Source: Bacillota bacterium (GTDB taxonomy: Bacteria > Bacillota > Clostridia > Lachnospirales > Lachnospiraceae). From it: a stretch of DNA of 25,674 bases. The notes beneath the pieces are model-generated. The model had not been told where the DNA came from and searched no databases. It worked only from the letters and a program-made list of their open reading frames with translations. The first letter of the stretch is position 1, and each line of letters begins with the position of its first letter. Shown here piece by piece: positions 15,247 through 23,808 of this stretch. Location: positions 1 through 25,674 of the forward strand of contig JAEYJO010000024.1 of assembly GCA_023408815.1 (NCBI GenBank), in the 5' to 3' direction. Position numbers and translations under genes: made by a program.

Positions 15247-16059
15247 ATGAAATATATTTTTCTGGATATTGACGGGACGCTGTTCGACCATAATGCTCTT
15301 TGTATTCCGGAGAGTACGAAGCGAGCTGTGGAGCTGGCGCGGAAGAAGGGAAATAAAATTTTCATTTCTACGGGACGCTCCTGTTGTATGCTGGATCTTG
15401 TTGACGAAATTGGTTTTGAAGGAGTGATTGCGGCTGCGGGAGCATATGTGAAGGTCGGAGAGGAAGTTATATACGAAGAAAGTATTGAAAAGGAAGAATT
15501 GAAAGAAATCACAAGCTTTTGTGATGAACAAAATGTGGCATATATTCTGGAAGGAAAAAACGGAGTCTATCTGGATTCCAAAGTAACCGGATTTTTTGAC
15601 GGAATGGGCGGTATGGATAATTCGCTGAAGGCATTTTTCTCCCATAAAATGTTTCGGGGGATGAAAGAGTATCTTGTAGATAAAGAAATCATATATAAAA
15701 TGGGATTATACGCACTGCGCGAGGAAGACTTGTTTAAGGTAAAGGAACGGTTCTCACAGGGGTTTCATGTGGTACCCGGACAGGTGGACGAGAGATATCC
15801 GTACAGCGCAGAGCTTCTGCTTTTAAAGAACAATAAGGCGAGCGGGATAAGAAGAGCGATAGAATATTCGGGCGGGAATATGGCGGATACGGTTGCCATA
15901 GGCGACAGTCTGAACGATTTGGAAATGATTAGGGAATGTACAATAGGAATCGCTATGGGAAATGCGGATGAACGGTTGAAGCCTCACGCGGATTTTGTGA
16001 CGGCGGATGTCGGAAAGCATGGGATATATAAAGCTTTTGAGCGGTTTCAATTGATTTGA
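15247..16059 (+). CDS. Cof-type HAD-IIB family phosphatase
   Basis: Cytosolic haloacid-dehalogenase phosphatase of 270 residues. Motif I LDIDGT provides nucleophile D7 and acid/base D9. Motif II is STGRS, the motif III lysine lies in LKNNKASGI, and motif IV is IGDSLNDLEM. The central cap (about 85-190) is of the IIB type. Members dephosphorylate sugar phosphates, pyridoxal phosphate or flavin mononucleotide; the substrate cannot be told from sequence. An AAAGGA site lies about 13 nt before the ATG. The Rrf2 regulator follows after 40 nt and may be cotranscribed. Confidence 0.88.
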   Translation: MKYIFLDIDGTLFDHNALCIPESTKRAVELARKKGNKIFISTGRSCCMLDLVDEIGFEGVIAAAGAYVKVGEEVIYEESIEKEELKEITSFCDEQNVAYILEGKNGVYLDSKVTGFFDGMGGMDNSLKAFFSHKMFRGMKEYLVDKEIIYKMGLYALREEDLFKVKERFSQGFHVVPGQVDERYPYSAELLLLKNNKASGIRRAIEYSGGNMADTVAIGDSLNDLEMIRECTIGIAMGNADERLKPHADFVTADVGKHGIYKAFERFQLI

Positions 16060-16099
16060 TAGACAATAGATTTGAGCAATGAATTGGAAGGAGGAAAAC

Positions 16100-16540
16100 A
16101 TGAAAATTTCGACGAAGGGACGTTATGCGGTCCGCGTTATGATCGACCTGGCGCTGAACAATACGGGTGAGTATGTTAAGGTGAAGCAGATAGCGGAAAG
16201 GCAGGGAATTTCGGAAAAGTATCTGGAACAGATTATCGCCATTTTGAATAAGGCGGGGTATGTGAAAAGTGCCAGAGGTGCACAGGGCGGATACCGCATT
16301 TCGGGGAGCCCGGAAAACTATACGGTAGGAATGATCCTTCGGCTGACCGAGGGCAGCTTATGCCCGGTGGCATGTTTGGAGGATGAGGTGAACGAGTGCG
16401 AAAGATGCGACACCTGCGAGACCTTAGGGGTATGGAAGGAATTGAGCGACGCTATCGATAAGGTGGTGGATGGAGTGACGATCGCGAATCTGATAGAGCG
16501 CCAGATGGTGAGAGAAGATGCCATCGATTATTCAATCTAA
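16100..16540 (+). CDS. Rrf2 family transcriptional regulator
   Basis: Winged-helix regulator of 146 residues of the IscR/CymR/NsrR family. MKISTKGRYAVRVMIDLA and the recognition helix ISEKYLEQIIAILNKAG are typical, followed by the wing SARGAQGGY. The C-terminal part has five cysteines (C88, C92, C100, C103, C106) in the segment where IscR-like proteins hold an iron-sulfur cluster, so cluster sensing is plausible, though the spacing is not the classic IscR one. ATG at 16100 is chosen for its GGAGG site; the upstream in-frame ATG 16079 adds seven unlikely residues. A role in cysteine or iron-sulfur control is suggested by cysK/metNIQ nearby, but that is inference. Confidence 0.87.
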   Translation: MKISTKGRYAVRVMIDLALNNTGEYVKVKQIAERQGISEKYLEQIIAILNKAGYVKSARGAQGGYRISGSPENYTVGMILRLTEGSLCPVACLEDEVNECERCDTCETLGVWKELSDAIDKVVDGVTIANLIERQMVREDAIDYSI

Positions 16541-16563
16541 TTTATATCCCTCTTATATTATGA

Positions 16564-16622
16564 AAGTAAATGTTTACTTATCGCATTTTATGCTATAAAC
16601 TATACGTATAAAATGCGATAAG
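16564..16622. promoter_or_regulatory. Nested palindromes before ptsI
   Basis: CTTATCGCATTTTAT (16577-16591) and ATAAAATGCGATAAG (16608-16622) are perfect 15-bp arms around a 16-nt loop containing a possible -10, TATAAA. The left arm overlaps another palindrome, AAGTAAA-TG-TTTACTT (16564-16579). The two could be alternative hairpins or a double operator. No T-run follows, so it is not a plain terminator. Confidence 0.55.
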
Positions 16623-16674
16623 CCTCGCATGTCCTGAAATAGGATAAGGGAGGGCTTGGAAAGGTAGACGGAAT

Positions 16675-18288
16675 ATGACAGTATTTGAAGGAAAATCTGT
16701 TTTTTCGGGAATTGCGATAGGGAGGATCGCCATTCTTAAGAAAGACGATCAGTGTGTGAAAAGAACACATGTGGAAGATACCGGAAGAGAGCTGGAGCGT
16801 TTGAATGCCGCTAAAGAGAAGACCATCGAACAATTACAGGAGCTGTATCAGAAAGCGGTTATGGAGGTTGGAGAATCGGGAGCAATGATTTTTGAGGTGC
16901 ATCAGATGATGGTGGAAGATGAGGATTATCTTAGCTCTATTACCAACATGATCGAATCCCAAAGCATAAATGCGGAATATGCAGTAGCGGCCACAGGCGA
17001 TAATTTTGCCGGGATGTTCGCGTCTATGGATGATGACTATATGAAGGCCAGAGCGGCCGACGTCAAAGACATATCGGAGCGTCTGATCAGCGCGCTTCAG
17101 GGTAAGGGAGAAGCTTCCCTGGAAGCGGAGGAGCCTGTTATCGTGGCAGCAGAGGATCTGGCGCCCAGCGAGACAGTGCAGCTTGATAAGAGCAAGGTAC
17201 TCGCTTTTGTAACCCGATTTGGTTCTTCCAATTCCCATACGGCGATTTTGGCCCGGACCATGAATATTCCTGCGCTTATCAGCTTGGATTATGAAGCGGA
17301 TGTAGACGGGAAGATGGCCGTAGTGGATGGATTTACGGGAAAGCTTATTGTGGATCCCGAAGAAAGTGTTCTGCGGGAATATGAGGAGAAACGCAGAAAG
17401 GAATTGGAAAAGAGGCAGCTCCTTCAGGAGCTGAAGGGAAAAGAAAACGTCACAAAGAGCGGCAGAAAAATCAACATCTATGCTAATATCGGCAACGTAT
17501 CGGATGTAGCCAGCGCTTTAGTGAATGATGCCGGCGGAATCGGTCTATTCAGAAGTGAATTTCTTTACTTAGAGAAGGAAACTTTCCCAACAGAGGAGGA
17601 GCAGTTCCAGGTTTATAAGACAGTGGCAGAAAATATGGCGGGTAAAAAGGTCATCATCCGCACGCTGGACATCGGGGCGGACAAACAGGTGGATTATTTC
17701 GGATTGGACCATGAGGAGAATCCGGCAATGGGCTACCGTGCAATCCGTATCTGCCTGGACAGACCGGAGATATTCAGGACACAGCTTAGGGCTTTATTCA
17801 GGGCCAGTGCCTTTGGAACGATTTCTATTATGTATCCGATGATTATTTCGGTAAATGAAGTAAGGCAGATTAAGGAAATCGCAGAGCAGGTTAAGAAAGA
17901 ACTGACGGAGGAGGGGCTTCCTTTTTCCGAGGTGGAGCAGGGAATTATGATAGAGACTCCGGCAGCGGCAATGATCAGCGATCTTCTGGCGAAGGAAGTA
18001 GATTTCTTCAGCATCGGCACCAACGATTTGACCCAGTATACGCTGGCAATTGACAGGCAGAACTCCAAGCTTGATAATATCTATGATTCCCATCATGAAG
18101 CGATTCTGCGGTTAATAAAGTTGGTGGTAGAGAATGCTCATAAGGAAGGCATCTGGGCAGGAATCTGCGGAGAACTTGGCGCGGATACCAGCCTTACGGA
18201 AGAGTTTGTGAGAATGGGTGTGGATGAGCTTTCTGTAACGCCCACCTTCGTATTACCGGTTAGAAAAGCAGTAAGAGAAATGGAATAA
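16675..18288 (+). CDS. ptsI: PTS enzyme I (phosphoenolpyruvate-protein phosphotransferase)
   Basis: Cytosolic first enzyme of the sugar phosphotransferase system; it moves phosphate from phosphoenolpyruvate to HPr. The N-terminal HPr-binding helical domain occupies about 30-145. The phospho-histidine is H188 in GSSNSHTAILART. PEP-domain landmarks are GGIGLFRSEFLY, IMIETPAAA, SIGTNDLTQYTLA and the active-site Cys in GICGEL. The 537-residue length is slightly short but complete. No ptsH is adjacent, so HPr must be encoded elsewhere. The ribosome site is weak (GGAAAGG, about 13 nt before the ATG). Confidence 0.93.
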   Translation: MTVFEGKSVFSGIAIGRIAILKKDDQCVKRTHVEDTGRELERLNAAKEKTIEQLQELYQKAVMEVGESGAMIFEVHQMMVEDEDYLSSITNMIESQSINAEYAVAATGDNFAGMFASMDDDYMKARAADVKDISERLISALQGKGEASLEAEEPVIVAAEDLAPSETVQLDKSKVLAFVTRFGSSNSHTAILARTMNIPALISLDYEADVDGKMAVVDGFTGKLIVDPEESVLREYEEKRRKELEKRQLLQELKGKENVTKSGRKINIYANIGNVSDVASALVNDAGGIGLFRSEFLYLEKETFPTEEEQFQVYKTVAENMAGKKVIIRTLDIGADKQVDYFGLDHEENPAMGYRAIRICLDRPEIFRTQLRALFRASAFGTISIMYPMIISVNEVRQIKEIAEQVKKELTEEGLPFSEVEQGIMIETPAAAMISDLLAKEVDFFSIGTNDLTQYTLAIDRQNSKLDNIYDSHHEAILRLIKLVVENAHKEGIWAGICGELGADTSLTEEFVRMGVDELSVTPTFVLPVRKAVREME

Positions 18289-18311
18289 ATTAAGTTACGG
18301 ATATGTTCGAT

Positions 18312-18346
18312 ACAAGGAATCTGCATTGCAGGTTCCTTGTGTGTGT
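18312..18346 (+). terminator. Hairpin terminator after ptsI
   Basis: ACAAGGAA (18312-18319) pairs with TTCCTTGT (18333-18340), and the inner CTGC pairs with GCAG. The tail is TG-rich rather than a pure T-run. It separates ptsI from the MATE gene. Confidence 0.6.
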
Positions 18347-18385
18347 GCAGAAATAAGAATATATTTATTTGGGAGATAAAATATT

Positions 18386-19747
18386 ATGGGAAAGAGTTCC
18401 ACGAGAGACATGACGAACGGCTCTCCGATGAAGCTGATAGTGGGCTTCTCCGTTCCGCTTTTATTCGGTTTTCTGTTTCAGCAGTTATACAGTGTTGTAA
18501 ATATGATAATTGTAGGCAGGTTTCTGGGTGTAGATGCCTTGGCGGGGGTGGGAAGTACCGGCTCCGTTAATTTTCTGATTATCGGCTTTTGCATGGGCGT
18601 CTGCAACGGCTTTGCTATTCCGTTGGCACATAAATTCGGCGCCAAGGATTTTTCGGGAATGCGGAAGTTCATCGCCAACAGCGTTTGGCTGTCGATTTTG
18701 TTCGCGGCGGTAATGACGGTGGCGACTACGTTTTTTTGCCGGCCGCTGCTTCTTCTGATGAGGACGCCGGAAAATATTTTTGATGATGCTTATACTTATA
18801 TTTTTATTATTTTTATAGGAATTCCGGCTACATACCTTTACAATCTGCTTTCCGGAGTTATCCGCGCTATGGGAGACTCTAAGACGCCCCTCGTCTTTCT
18901 TACCATATCCTCTTTTTTGAACATCATCCTGGATCTGGTGTTTATAGTCGTATGCGGGCTGGGGGTTGCCGGAGCGGCGATAGGAACGATCGTATCCCAG
19001 ATGGTGTCTGGGATTATGTGTCTGATCTATATCAGAAAGTTCCCGATGCTTAGAATTGAAAAAGAGGAGTGGAAAATAGACTTGTCCCACATGAAGACCC
19101 TATGTATCATGGGTATTCCTATGGGACTGCAATATTCCATTACGGCAGTCGGCAGCGTTATTCTTCAGTCTGCGGTGAATACTTTGGGCTCCGGGGCAGT
19201 TGCTACAGTAACTGCGGCAAGCAAGGTGAGTCTGTTCTTCTGCTGTCCCTTTGATGCACTGGGAGCCGGAATAGCTACCTATGGCGGTCAGAATGTGGGG
19301 GCCAGGAAGCTGGACCGTCTGGGAGCGGGCTTGAAGGCCAGCGCTGTGCTTGGAATCGCTTATTCTGTTATCGCCTTTGCGACGCTGTTCTTTTTCGGCG
19401 GACATCTGTCATCCTTGTTCCTGGATGCGGGAGAGACACATCTGATTGCCGATGCGAGACAGTTCCTGATCATAAACAGTGCGTTCTACATTCCATTAGT
19501 CTTTGTGAACATCATGCGCTTTATGATCCAGGGAATGGGCTTTAGTTCCTTTGCTATCCTGGCGGGTGTATGTGAGATGGCGGCGCGGAGTCTGGCGGGA
19601 ATCCTGCTCGTTCCCATATTCGGTTTCGTAGCAGCTTGCTTTGCCAGCCCGTTGGCATGGATATTTGCGGACATCTTTTTGATTCCTGCGTATATTCACG
19701 TGAAAAAAAAGCTGGAGAGGATTCTAAGTACATCGTCCTGCAAATAA
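18386..19747 (+). CDS. MATE family multidrug/sodium antiporter
   Basis: Integral membrane exporter of 453 residues with about 12 transmembrane helices. It has the family opening SPMKLIVGFSVPLLFGFLFQQLYSVVNMIIVGRFLG and a second half beginning near MGIPMGLQYSITAVGSVILQ, which reflects the internal duplication. The position of the QQLYSVVNMIIVG motif near the N terminus is typical of the NorM/DinF-like group. GGGAG lies about 11 nt before the ATG. Substrate unknown. The ptsI terminator upstream suggests separate transcription. Confidence 0.9.
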   Translation: MGKSSTRDMTNGSPMKLIVGFSVPLLFGFLFQQLYSVVNMIIVGRFLGVDALAGVGSTGSVNFLIIGFCMGVCNGFAIPLAHKFGAKDFSGMRKFIANSVWLSILFAAVMTVATTFFCRPLLLLMRTPENIFDDAYTYIFIIFIGIPATYLYNLLSGVIRAMGDSKTPLVFLTISSFLNIILDLVFIVVCGLGVAGAAIGTIVSQMVSGIMCLIYIRKFPMLRIEKEEWKIDLSHMKTLCIMGIPMGLQYSITAVGSVILQSAVNTLGSGAVATVTAASKVSLFFCCPFDALGAGIATYGGQNVGARKLDRLGAGLKASAVLGIAYSVIAFATLFFFGGHLSSLFLDAGETHLIADARQFLIINSAFYIPLVFVNIMRFMIQGMGFSSFAILAGVCEMAARSLAGILLVPIFGFVAACFASPLAWIFADIFLIPAYIHVKKKLERILSTSSCK

Positions 19748-19761
19748 TATTTGAGGACGAT
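19732..19761. terminator. Hairpin between convergent MATE and GH2 genes
   Basis: ATCGTCC/GGACGAT (19732-19738, 19755-19761) with inner CAAAT/ATTTG folds over the MATE stop codon. There is no T-run on either strand, so termination is likely but weak. Only 17 nt separate the two stop codons. Confidence 0.45.
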
Positions 19762-19764
19762 ATA

Positions 19765-21582
19765 CTAGGGCAGCAGCTTACATACCTTGCGGTCATAGGT
19801 AAGAAGTCCGTTGACTTCCTCCTCCACGTCGGATACCTGTGTATATACGGCACCGCACAGCCCTTTTTCGATAAGGGGTTTTAACTCCTCATCGATAAGC
19901 TTATGGTAAGCCTTGGTAAGGGCTTCCTGATCCGCGAACTTCTTGTAGCCGTAAATGCGTTCTACGCTGGAATGTCCGTCGATGTGACAGGTATAGCCAC
20001 CGTATTCGGATACGACAAAGGCCCGGGGATCTTTCGGTACCTTTAGTTTTCTGAAATAATTGTGCACGCTTTTAAAGTCTCCGCCGCCTTGGTCGAACCA
20101 GCCGCTCGTCTGGTCCACCGGGCGGGTGGGGTCTTTTTCTTTTAACAGCTTCGCTGCAGCATTGGAATCGAACTGTCCCCATCCTTCGTTAAAGGGAACC
20201 CATACGGCGATGGAAGGAACGTTGTATAGATAATCCACGGTATCCGTACATTCCTGAAGCCATTCCTCCCGCCCTTCCCTGGAATGCCTGCCGAACAATT
20301 TGTAATTGTCGTCGCTTAGCTTCTGGAAGAAGCGGGGGAAGAGAGTGGGCAGATAGCAGACGATGGGCATGGAATAATGGGAGCCTCCGCTGACCATGTC
20401 CTGCCATACGATCATTCCCAGCCTGTCGCAGTGATAGTACCAGCGTGCAGCCTCTATCTTGATATGCTTGCGCATCATATTGAAGCCAAGCCGTTGCATT
20501 GTGCGTATGTCGTAAATCAATGCCTCGTCGGAGGGCGCGGTATATAAGCCGTCGGACCAGTAGCCCTGATCCAGGACACCGTGTAAAAATAAAGGTTTAT
20601 GGTTCAAGCAAAAGCGCATGATACCCTTTTCATCGGGCTGGGTGGTAAAAGTGCGCATGGCAAAATAGCTTTCCACCACATCCTGACCATAGGAGATGAT
20701 TAAGGTATAAAGAAAAGGGGAATCGGGGCTCCAGGGATGAATCTCCGATAACTTGGCGCGTACCGCGATTTGGTAATCGTCAGAAAATGCATGATTGCCG
20801 GAAGACGTGCTTTCGCCGGAGGACGACAGTGAAGAAGCCTCGTAGGAGGTATCGAAGATACAATAGCCGTTCGAAAGGATGCGTATATTCAAAGGCGCCC
20901 GCCCTGAAGCGGACAGAAGAAGAGATACCTCGCCCTTATCGTAGTCGGGTGTTATTTTCAAGTTGTGTATGTAGTGCTCTGGCACGCATTCCATCCATAC
21001 GGTCTGCCATATGCCGCTCTGGGCAGTATAGAACATGCCGCCCCTTTTCAAGGTCTGTTTTCCTCTCGAATGATGAGAGGTATCGCTGAAATCCTGAACT
21101 CTTACAAGTAGGGAATTGTCACCCTGACGAAGAAAGGGCGTAATATCGGCTTCAAAGGGGAGATAGCCGCCGTGATGCTCACAGACTGCCTCCCCGTTTA
21201 TATAGACTGCTGCATGCTGGTCCACCGCTCCGAAATGCAGTATGAGGCGGCAGGAAGCAGGGACATCGCAGACTATGGTGCGTTCGTACCACAGGTATTC
21301 ATGGGGCTGCAGCTGTCTTTCTACACCGGATAACAGACTTTCCGGAGAAAAGGGAACGAGGATCTGCCCGTCATATGCATCGGGAGCATCCTCGGAGGTG
21401 GTAAAAGCATAGTTCCAATAACCGTTCAATATCGTATAGTTATCCCTTTTAAGCTGAGGGCGGGGATATTCCTCCAATACGTGGGAGGGGTCAATAGCTT
21501 CCCCCCACTTAGTATAGAGCTTGTTCAGAATATCCTCCTCATGTGTTTTATTGATATTTCTAGCAGCATCGATCATGTCCAT
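19765..21582 (-). CDS. Glycoside hydrolase family 2 protein
   Basis: Retaining beta-glycosidase of 605 residues. A sugar-binding jelly-roll domain (about 40-205), an immunoglobulin-like domain (about 205-315) and a TIM barrel (about 320-600) follow in order. The acid/base is E466 in VPFNEGWGQFD and the nucleophile E526 in VVSEYGGY. No signal peptide, so it is cytosolic. It is shorter than LacZ (about 1000) and matches the compact GH2 clade with beta-galactosidase, glucuronidase or related activity; the sugar cannot be fixed from sequence. It is last in the MFS-PHP-GH2 operon, 51 nt after PHP. A Ser-rich stretch (about 249-262) in the second domain looks like a flexible loop. Confidence 0.9.
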   Translation of the reverse strand: MDMIDAARNINKTHEEDILNKLYTKWGEAIDPSHVLEEYPRPQLKRDNYTILNGYWNYAFTTSEDAPDAYDGQILVPFSPESLLSGVERQLQPHEYLWYERTIVCDVPASCRLILHFGAVDQHAAVYINGEAVCEHHGGYLPFEADITPFLRQGDNSLLVRVQDFSDTSHHSRGKQTLKRGGMFYTAQSGIWQTVWMECVPEHYIHNLKITPDYDKGEVSLLLSASGRAPLNIRILSNGYCIFDTSYEASSLSSSGESTSSGNHAFSDDYQIAVRAKLSEIHPWSPDSPFLYTLIISYGQDVVESYFAMRTFTTQPDEKGIMRFCLNHKPLFLHGVLDQGYWSDGLYTAPSDEALIYDIRTMQRLGFNMMRKHIKIEAARWYYHCDRLGMIVWQDMVSGGSHYSMPIVCYLPTLFPRFFQKLSDDNYKLFGRHSREGREEWLQECTDTVDYLYNVPSIAVWVPFNEGWGQFDSNAAAKLLKEKDPTRPVDQTSGWFDQGGGDFKSVHNYFRKLKVPKDPRAFVVSEYGGYTCHIDGHSSVERIYGYKKFADQEALTKAYHKLIDEELKPLIEKGLCGAVYTQVSDVEEEVNGLLTYDRKVCKLLP

Positions 21583-21633
21583 TTATGATTTACCTCACAG
21601 AATTTAAGTCATATAGTAATTACAGTATATCAC

Positions 21634-22545
21634 TTAATTTACCTGCGGAAAATAGCTATTTAGCCGCTTGGCTATTTCTTCGGTATCGATGGTACAATTA
21701 ATCTGCCCTACCCTGATGGCAGGCTTCGTCTTCCCATGGAAGTCACTTCCGCAGGTGGGAAGAAGGTGAAACTCACGGCATTTATTCAAAAAGTATTCCG
21801 CAGCGGAGGCGTCGTGGTAGCTGCTAAAGGCCTCAATTCCGTCAAGGCCTGTTTTAAGAATAGGGGAAAGCAGTTCGTAGCGGTTCTGCAGGTTGATCCC
21901 GGGATGGGCGAGGACGGCAATCCCTCCGCTATTGTGTATAATCTTTATAATTTGCATCAAGGAAGGATAGATTATCTTAGCGTAGCAGATTTTGCCCTGT
22001 GAATAGTAATCCCAATAGAAATTCACATAAGGATTATCACCTCTCGCCCCTCCGCTCCGATAAGGGGAAAGAAGAGGATGGTCATTATATTCCGGCCGAG
22101 CAAGCAGGAGCTCAGCGAACATCTCACCGGTCCAGCAATCCTTCCAATAGTTGTTCTCCGCTAACGTTGCCATATCATTTTCCGTGATATGAAAGCCCAG
22201 TTTCTGTGTAGATAGCAGCATTTGCAGAGAAGCTTTTATCTGCTGCTCTTCAATATTTTTCTCCAGCAGATAAAAATCGTCGTTTGTATAGTCGATGCCA
22301 TATCCCAGAACGTGGAGGTTGACATCTTGAAAGGTGCAGTCGATTTCGATGCCGGGAAGGAAGCGGATACCGGCGTCCTTCGCAGCTTGCTGCCCCTCTG
22401 AAATAGCACGTACACAGTTGTGGTCGGTGATGGACATTATGGTGATGCCGCATTCCTTACATTTTTGCACGAGCCTGGTGGGAGTGTACTCCCCGTCATC
22501 GCTGTAATAGCTGTGCATATGAAGATCAATCAGCTCTCTTGCCAT
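21634..22545 (-). CDS. PHP domain phosphoesterase
   Basis: Metal-dependent phosphoesterase of 303 residues with the polymerase-and-histidinol-phosphatase fold. Metal ligands are visible: H9 and H11 (DLHMHS), D16, D41-H42 (ITDHN), E67 (PGIEID), H214 (LAHPG), D268 and H270 (GSDFHG). Relatives hydrolyse nucleotide 3',5'-bisphosphates or 5'-nucleotides from RNA; the substrate here is unknown. Its start overlaps the end of the MFS gene by 20 nt, which implies coupled translation, and GH2 follows. A sugar-phosphate substrate from the imported glycoside is one possibility. Confidence 0.88.
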   Translation of the reverse strand: MARELIDLHMHSYYSDDGEYTPTRLVQKCKECGITIMSITDHNCVRAISEGQQAAKDAGIRFLPGIEIDCTFQDVNLHVLGYGIDYTNDDFYLLEKNIEEQQIKASLQMLLSTQKLGFHITENDMATLAENNYWKDCWTGEMFAELLLARPEYNDHPLLSPYRSGGARGDNPYVNFYWDYYSQGKICYAKIIYPSLMQIIKIIHNSGGIAVLAHPGINLQNRYELLSPILKTGLDGIEAFSSYHDASAAEYFLNKCREFHLLPTCGSDFHGKTKPAIRVGQINCTIDTEEIAKRLNSYFPQVN

Positions 22546-23695
22546 GAACTTTATTCATCCTTTCTGCCATAATGAACATGAGCACAATGAAGAAAATCAG
22601 GTACAGCGGATACAGTGAGATAGAAACATGTTCCGCAATGAATCCGAATAAGGGCGGGATGAGGGTGGAACCCACATAGGCGCATGCCATTTGCATACCC
22701 ATAATGGCCTGAGACTTATCGGCGCCGAAATTATCGGGCGTCTCGTGGAGCAGACTGGGGTAGATAGGTGCACAGCCTAACCCGATGAAAATCAGTCCGG
22801 CAAGAGTCATGATGTTTCCAAAAGGGAGAAGGAGCAGTAACGTTCCCAGTCCCGCAATAGCCTGCCCGATGCGTACCATCTGGCGGTCCCCCAGCTTATC
22901 CGTGATAAAGCCGCAGACAAGACGTCCGATGGTAATTCCGAGATAGAATAAAGCGGCCCACTTCGCTGCGGTCTGAGCGTCGATGTCCTTATGAAGCACC
23001 ATATAGCTACTGGCCCATAACCCGGTGGTAGCCTCTAATGAGCAGTAGCAGAAAAATGCGATTAGGATAGCCTTGGCTCCGGGGAGCTTTATGGTATCCG
23101 ACAGGCGCAGAGCCTTCGGAGCATGGGTTTCCTCCGCATGTGCTTTCTGCTTGCGCTTCCATAAGGGCAATGTGGGAATGAGGCAGAGCACGAGAGCGAA
23201 TTGCAGGATGCCGATGACCATATAGCCGGAATTCCATTTAAACCCATTTGTCAGGCAAAGGCCCATGATATAGGGGCCTGTGGTGGCACCGATGCCCCAG
23301 AAAGAATGGAGCCAGCTCATATGGCGGGACTTGTAGTGCAGGGCTACGAAGTTGTTCAGGGCGGCATCTACACTTCCTGCGCCCAGTCCGTATGGGATGC
23401 CCCATAAGCATAGCTGCCAGAAGGAGCCGGAGAAAGAAAAGCCGAACAGTGCCAGAGCGGTCATGGCTACGCTGACGAGGGTAATCACTCCGGTACCGAA
23501 ACGGCGGATCAGCCTGTCGCTGAAAAGACTGGATACGATAGTTCCGGCCGCTATAATCATACTGATAACACCCGCATAGGATACGGGCACGTCGAGTTCT
23601 CCATACATGGACGGCCAAGCGGAGCCGAGGAGGGAATCCGGCAGTCCGAGGCTGATAAATGCGATATAAATAATAACTAATAAAATGGTTGTCAT
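22526..23695 (-). CDS. MFS transporter, sugar-permease-like
   Basis: Major facilitator permease of 389 residues with about 12 transmembrane helices. The first loop SDRLIRRFG and the repeated half motif TDKLGDRQMVRIG (helices 2-3 and 8-9) are standard family signatures. The opening FISLGLPDSLLGSAWP resembles the fucose-permease-like group often linked to carbohydrate genes. First gene of the operon with PHP and GH2, so it probably imports the glycoside that GH2 cleaves. AAGGAG lies about 8 nt before the ATG, and a promoter overlaps that of the divergent regulator. Confidence 0.88.
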   Translation of the reverse strand: MTTILLVIIYIAFISLGLPDSLLGSAWPSMYGELDVPVSYAGVISMIIAAGTIVSSLFSDRLIRRFGTGVITLVSVAMTALALFGFSFSGSFWQLCLWGIPYGLGAGSVDAALNNFVALHYKSRHMSWLHSFWGIGATTGPYIMGLCLTNGFKWNSGYMVIGILQFALVLCLIPTLPLWKRKQKAHAEETHAPKALRLSDTIKLPGAKAILIAFFCYCSLEATTGLWASSYMVLHKDIDAQTAAKWAALFYLGITIGRLVCGFITDKLGDRQMVRIGQAIAGLGTLLLLLPFGNIMTLAGLIFIGLGCAPIYPSLLHETPDNFGADKSQAIMGMQMACAYVGSTLIPPLFGFIAEHVSISLYPLYLIFFIVLMFIMAERMNKVHGKRAD

Positions 23696-23729
23696 GTCTT
23701 TTCTCCTTGTAAGTATATGCTATGATGTA

Positions 23730-23778
23730 AGAATATCGCCTTCTCTGGCTTGAAACAATACTTATTTGGACATATAAT
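23730..23778. promoter_or_regulatory. Overlapping divergent promoters of MFS operon and araC-like gene
   Basis: Plus strand: TTGAAA (23750-23755), 17 bp, TATAAT (23773-23778) for the AraC gene. Minus strand: TTGTTT (23758-23753), 17 bp, TATTCT (23735-23730) for MFS. The two -35 boxes share bases, so polymerase occupancy should be mutually exclusive unless the regulator intervenes. Confidence 0.65.
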
Positions 23779-23808
23779 ATAATAATAACGACTAAAAGGA
23801 GAAATTCT

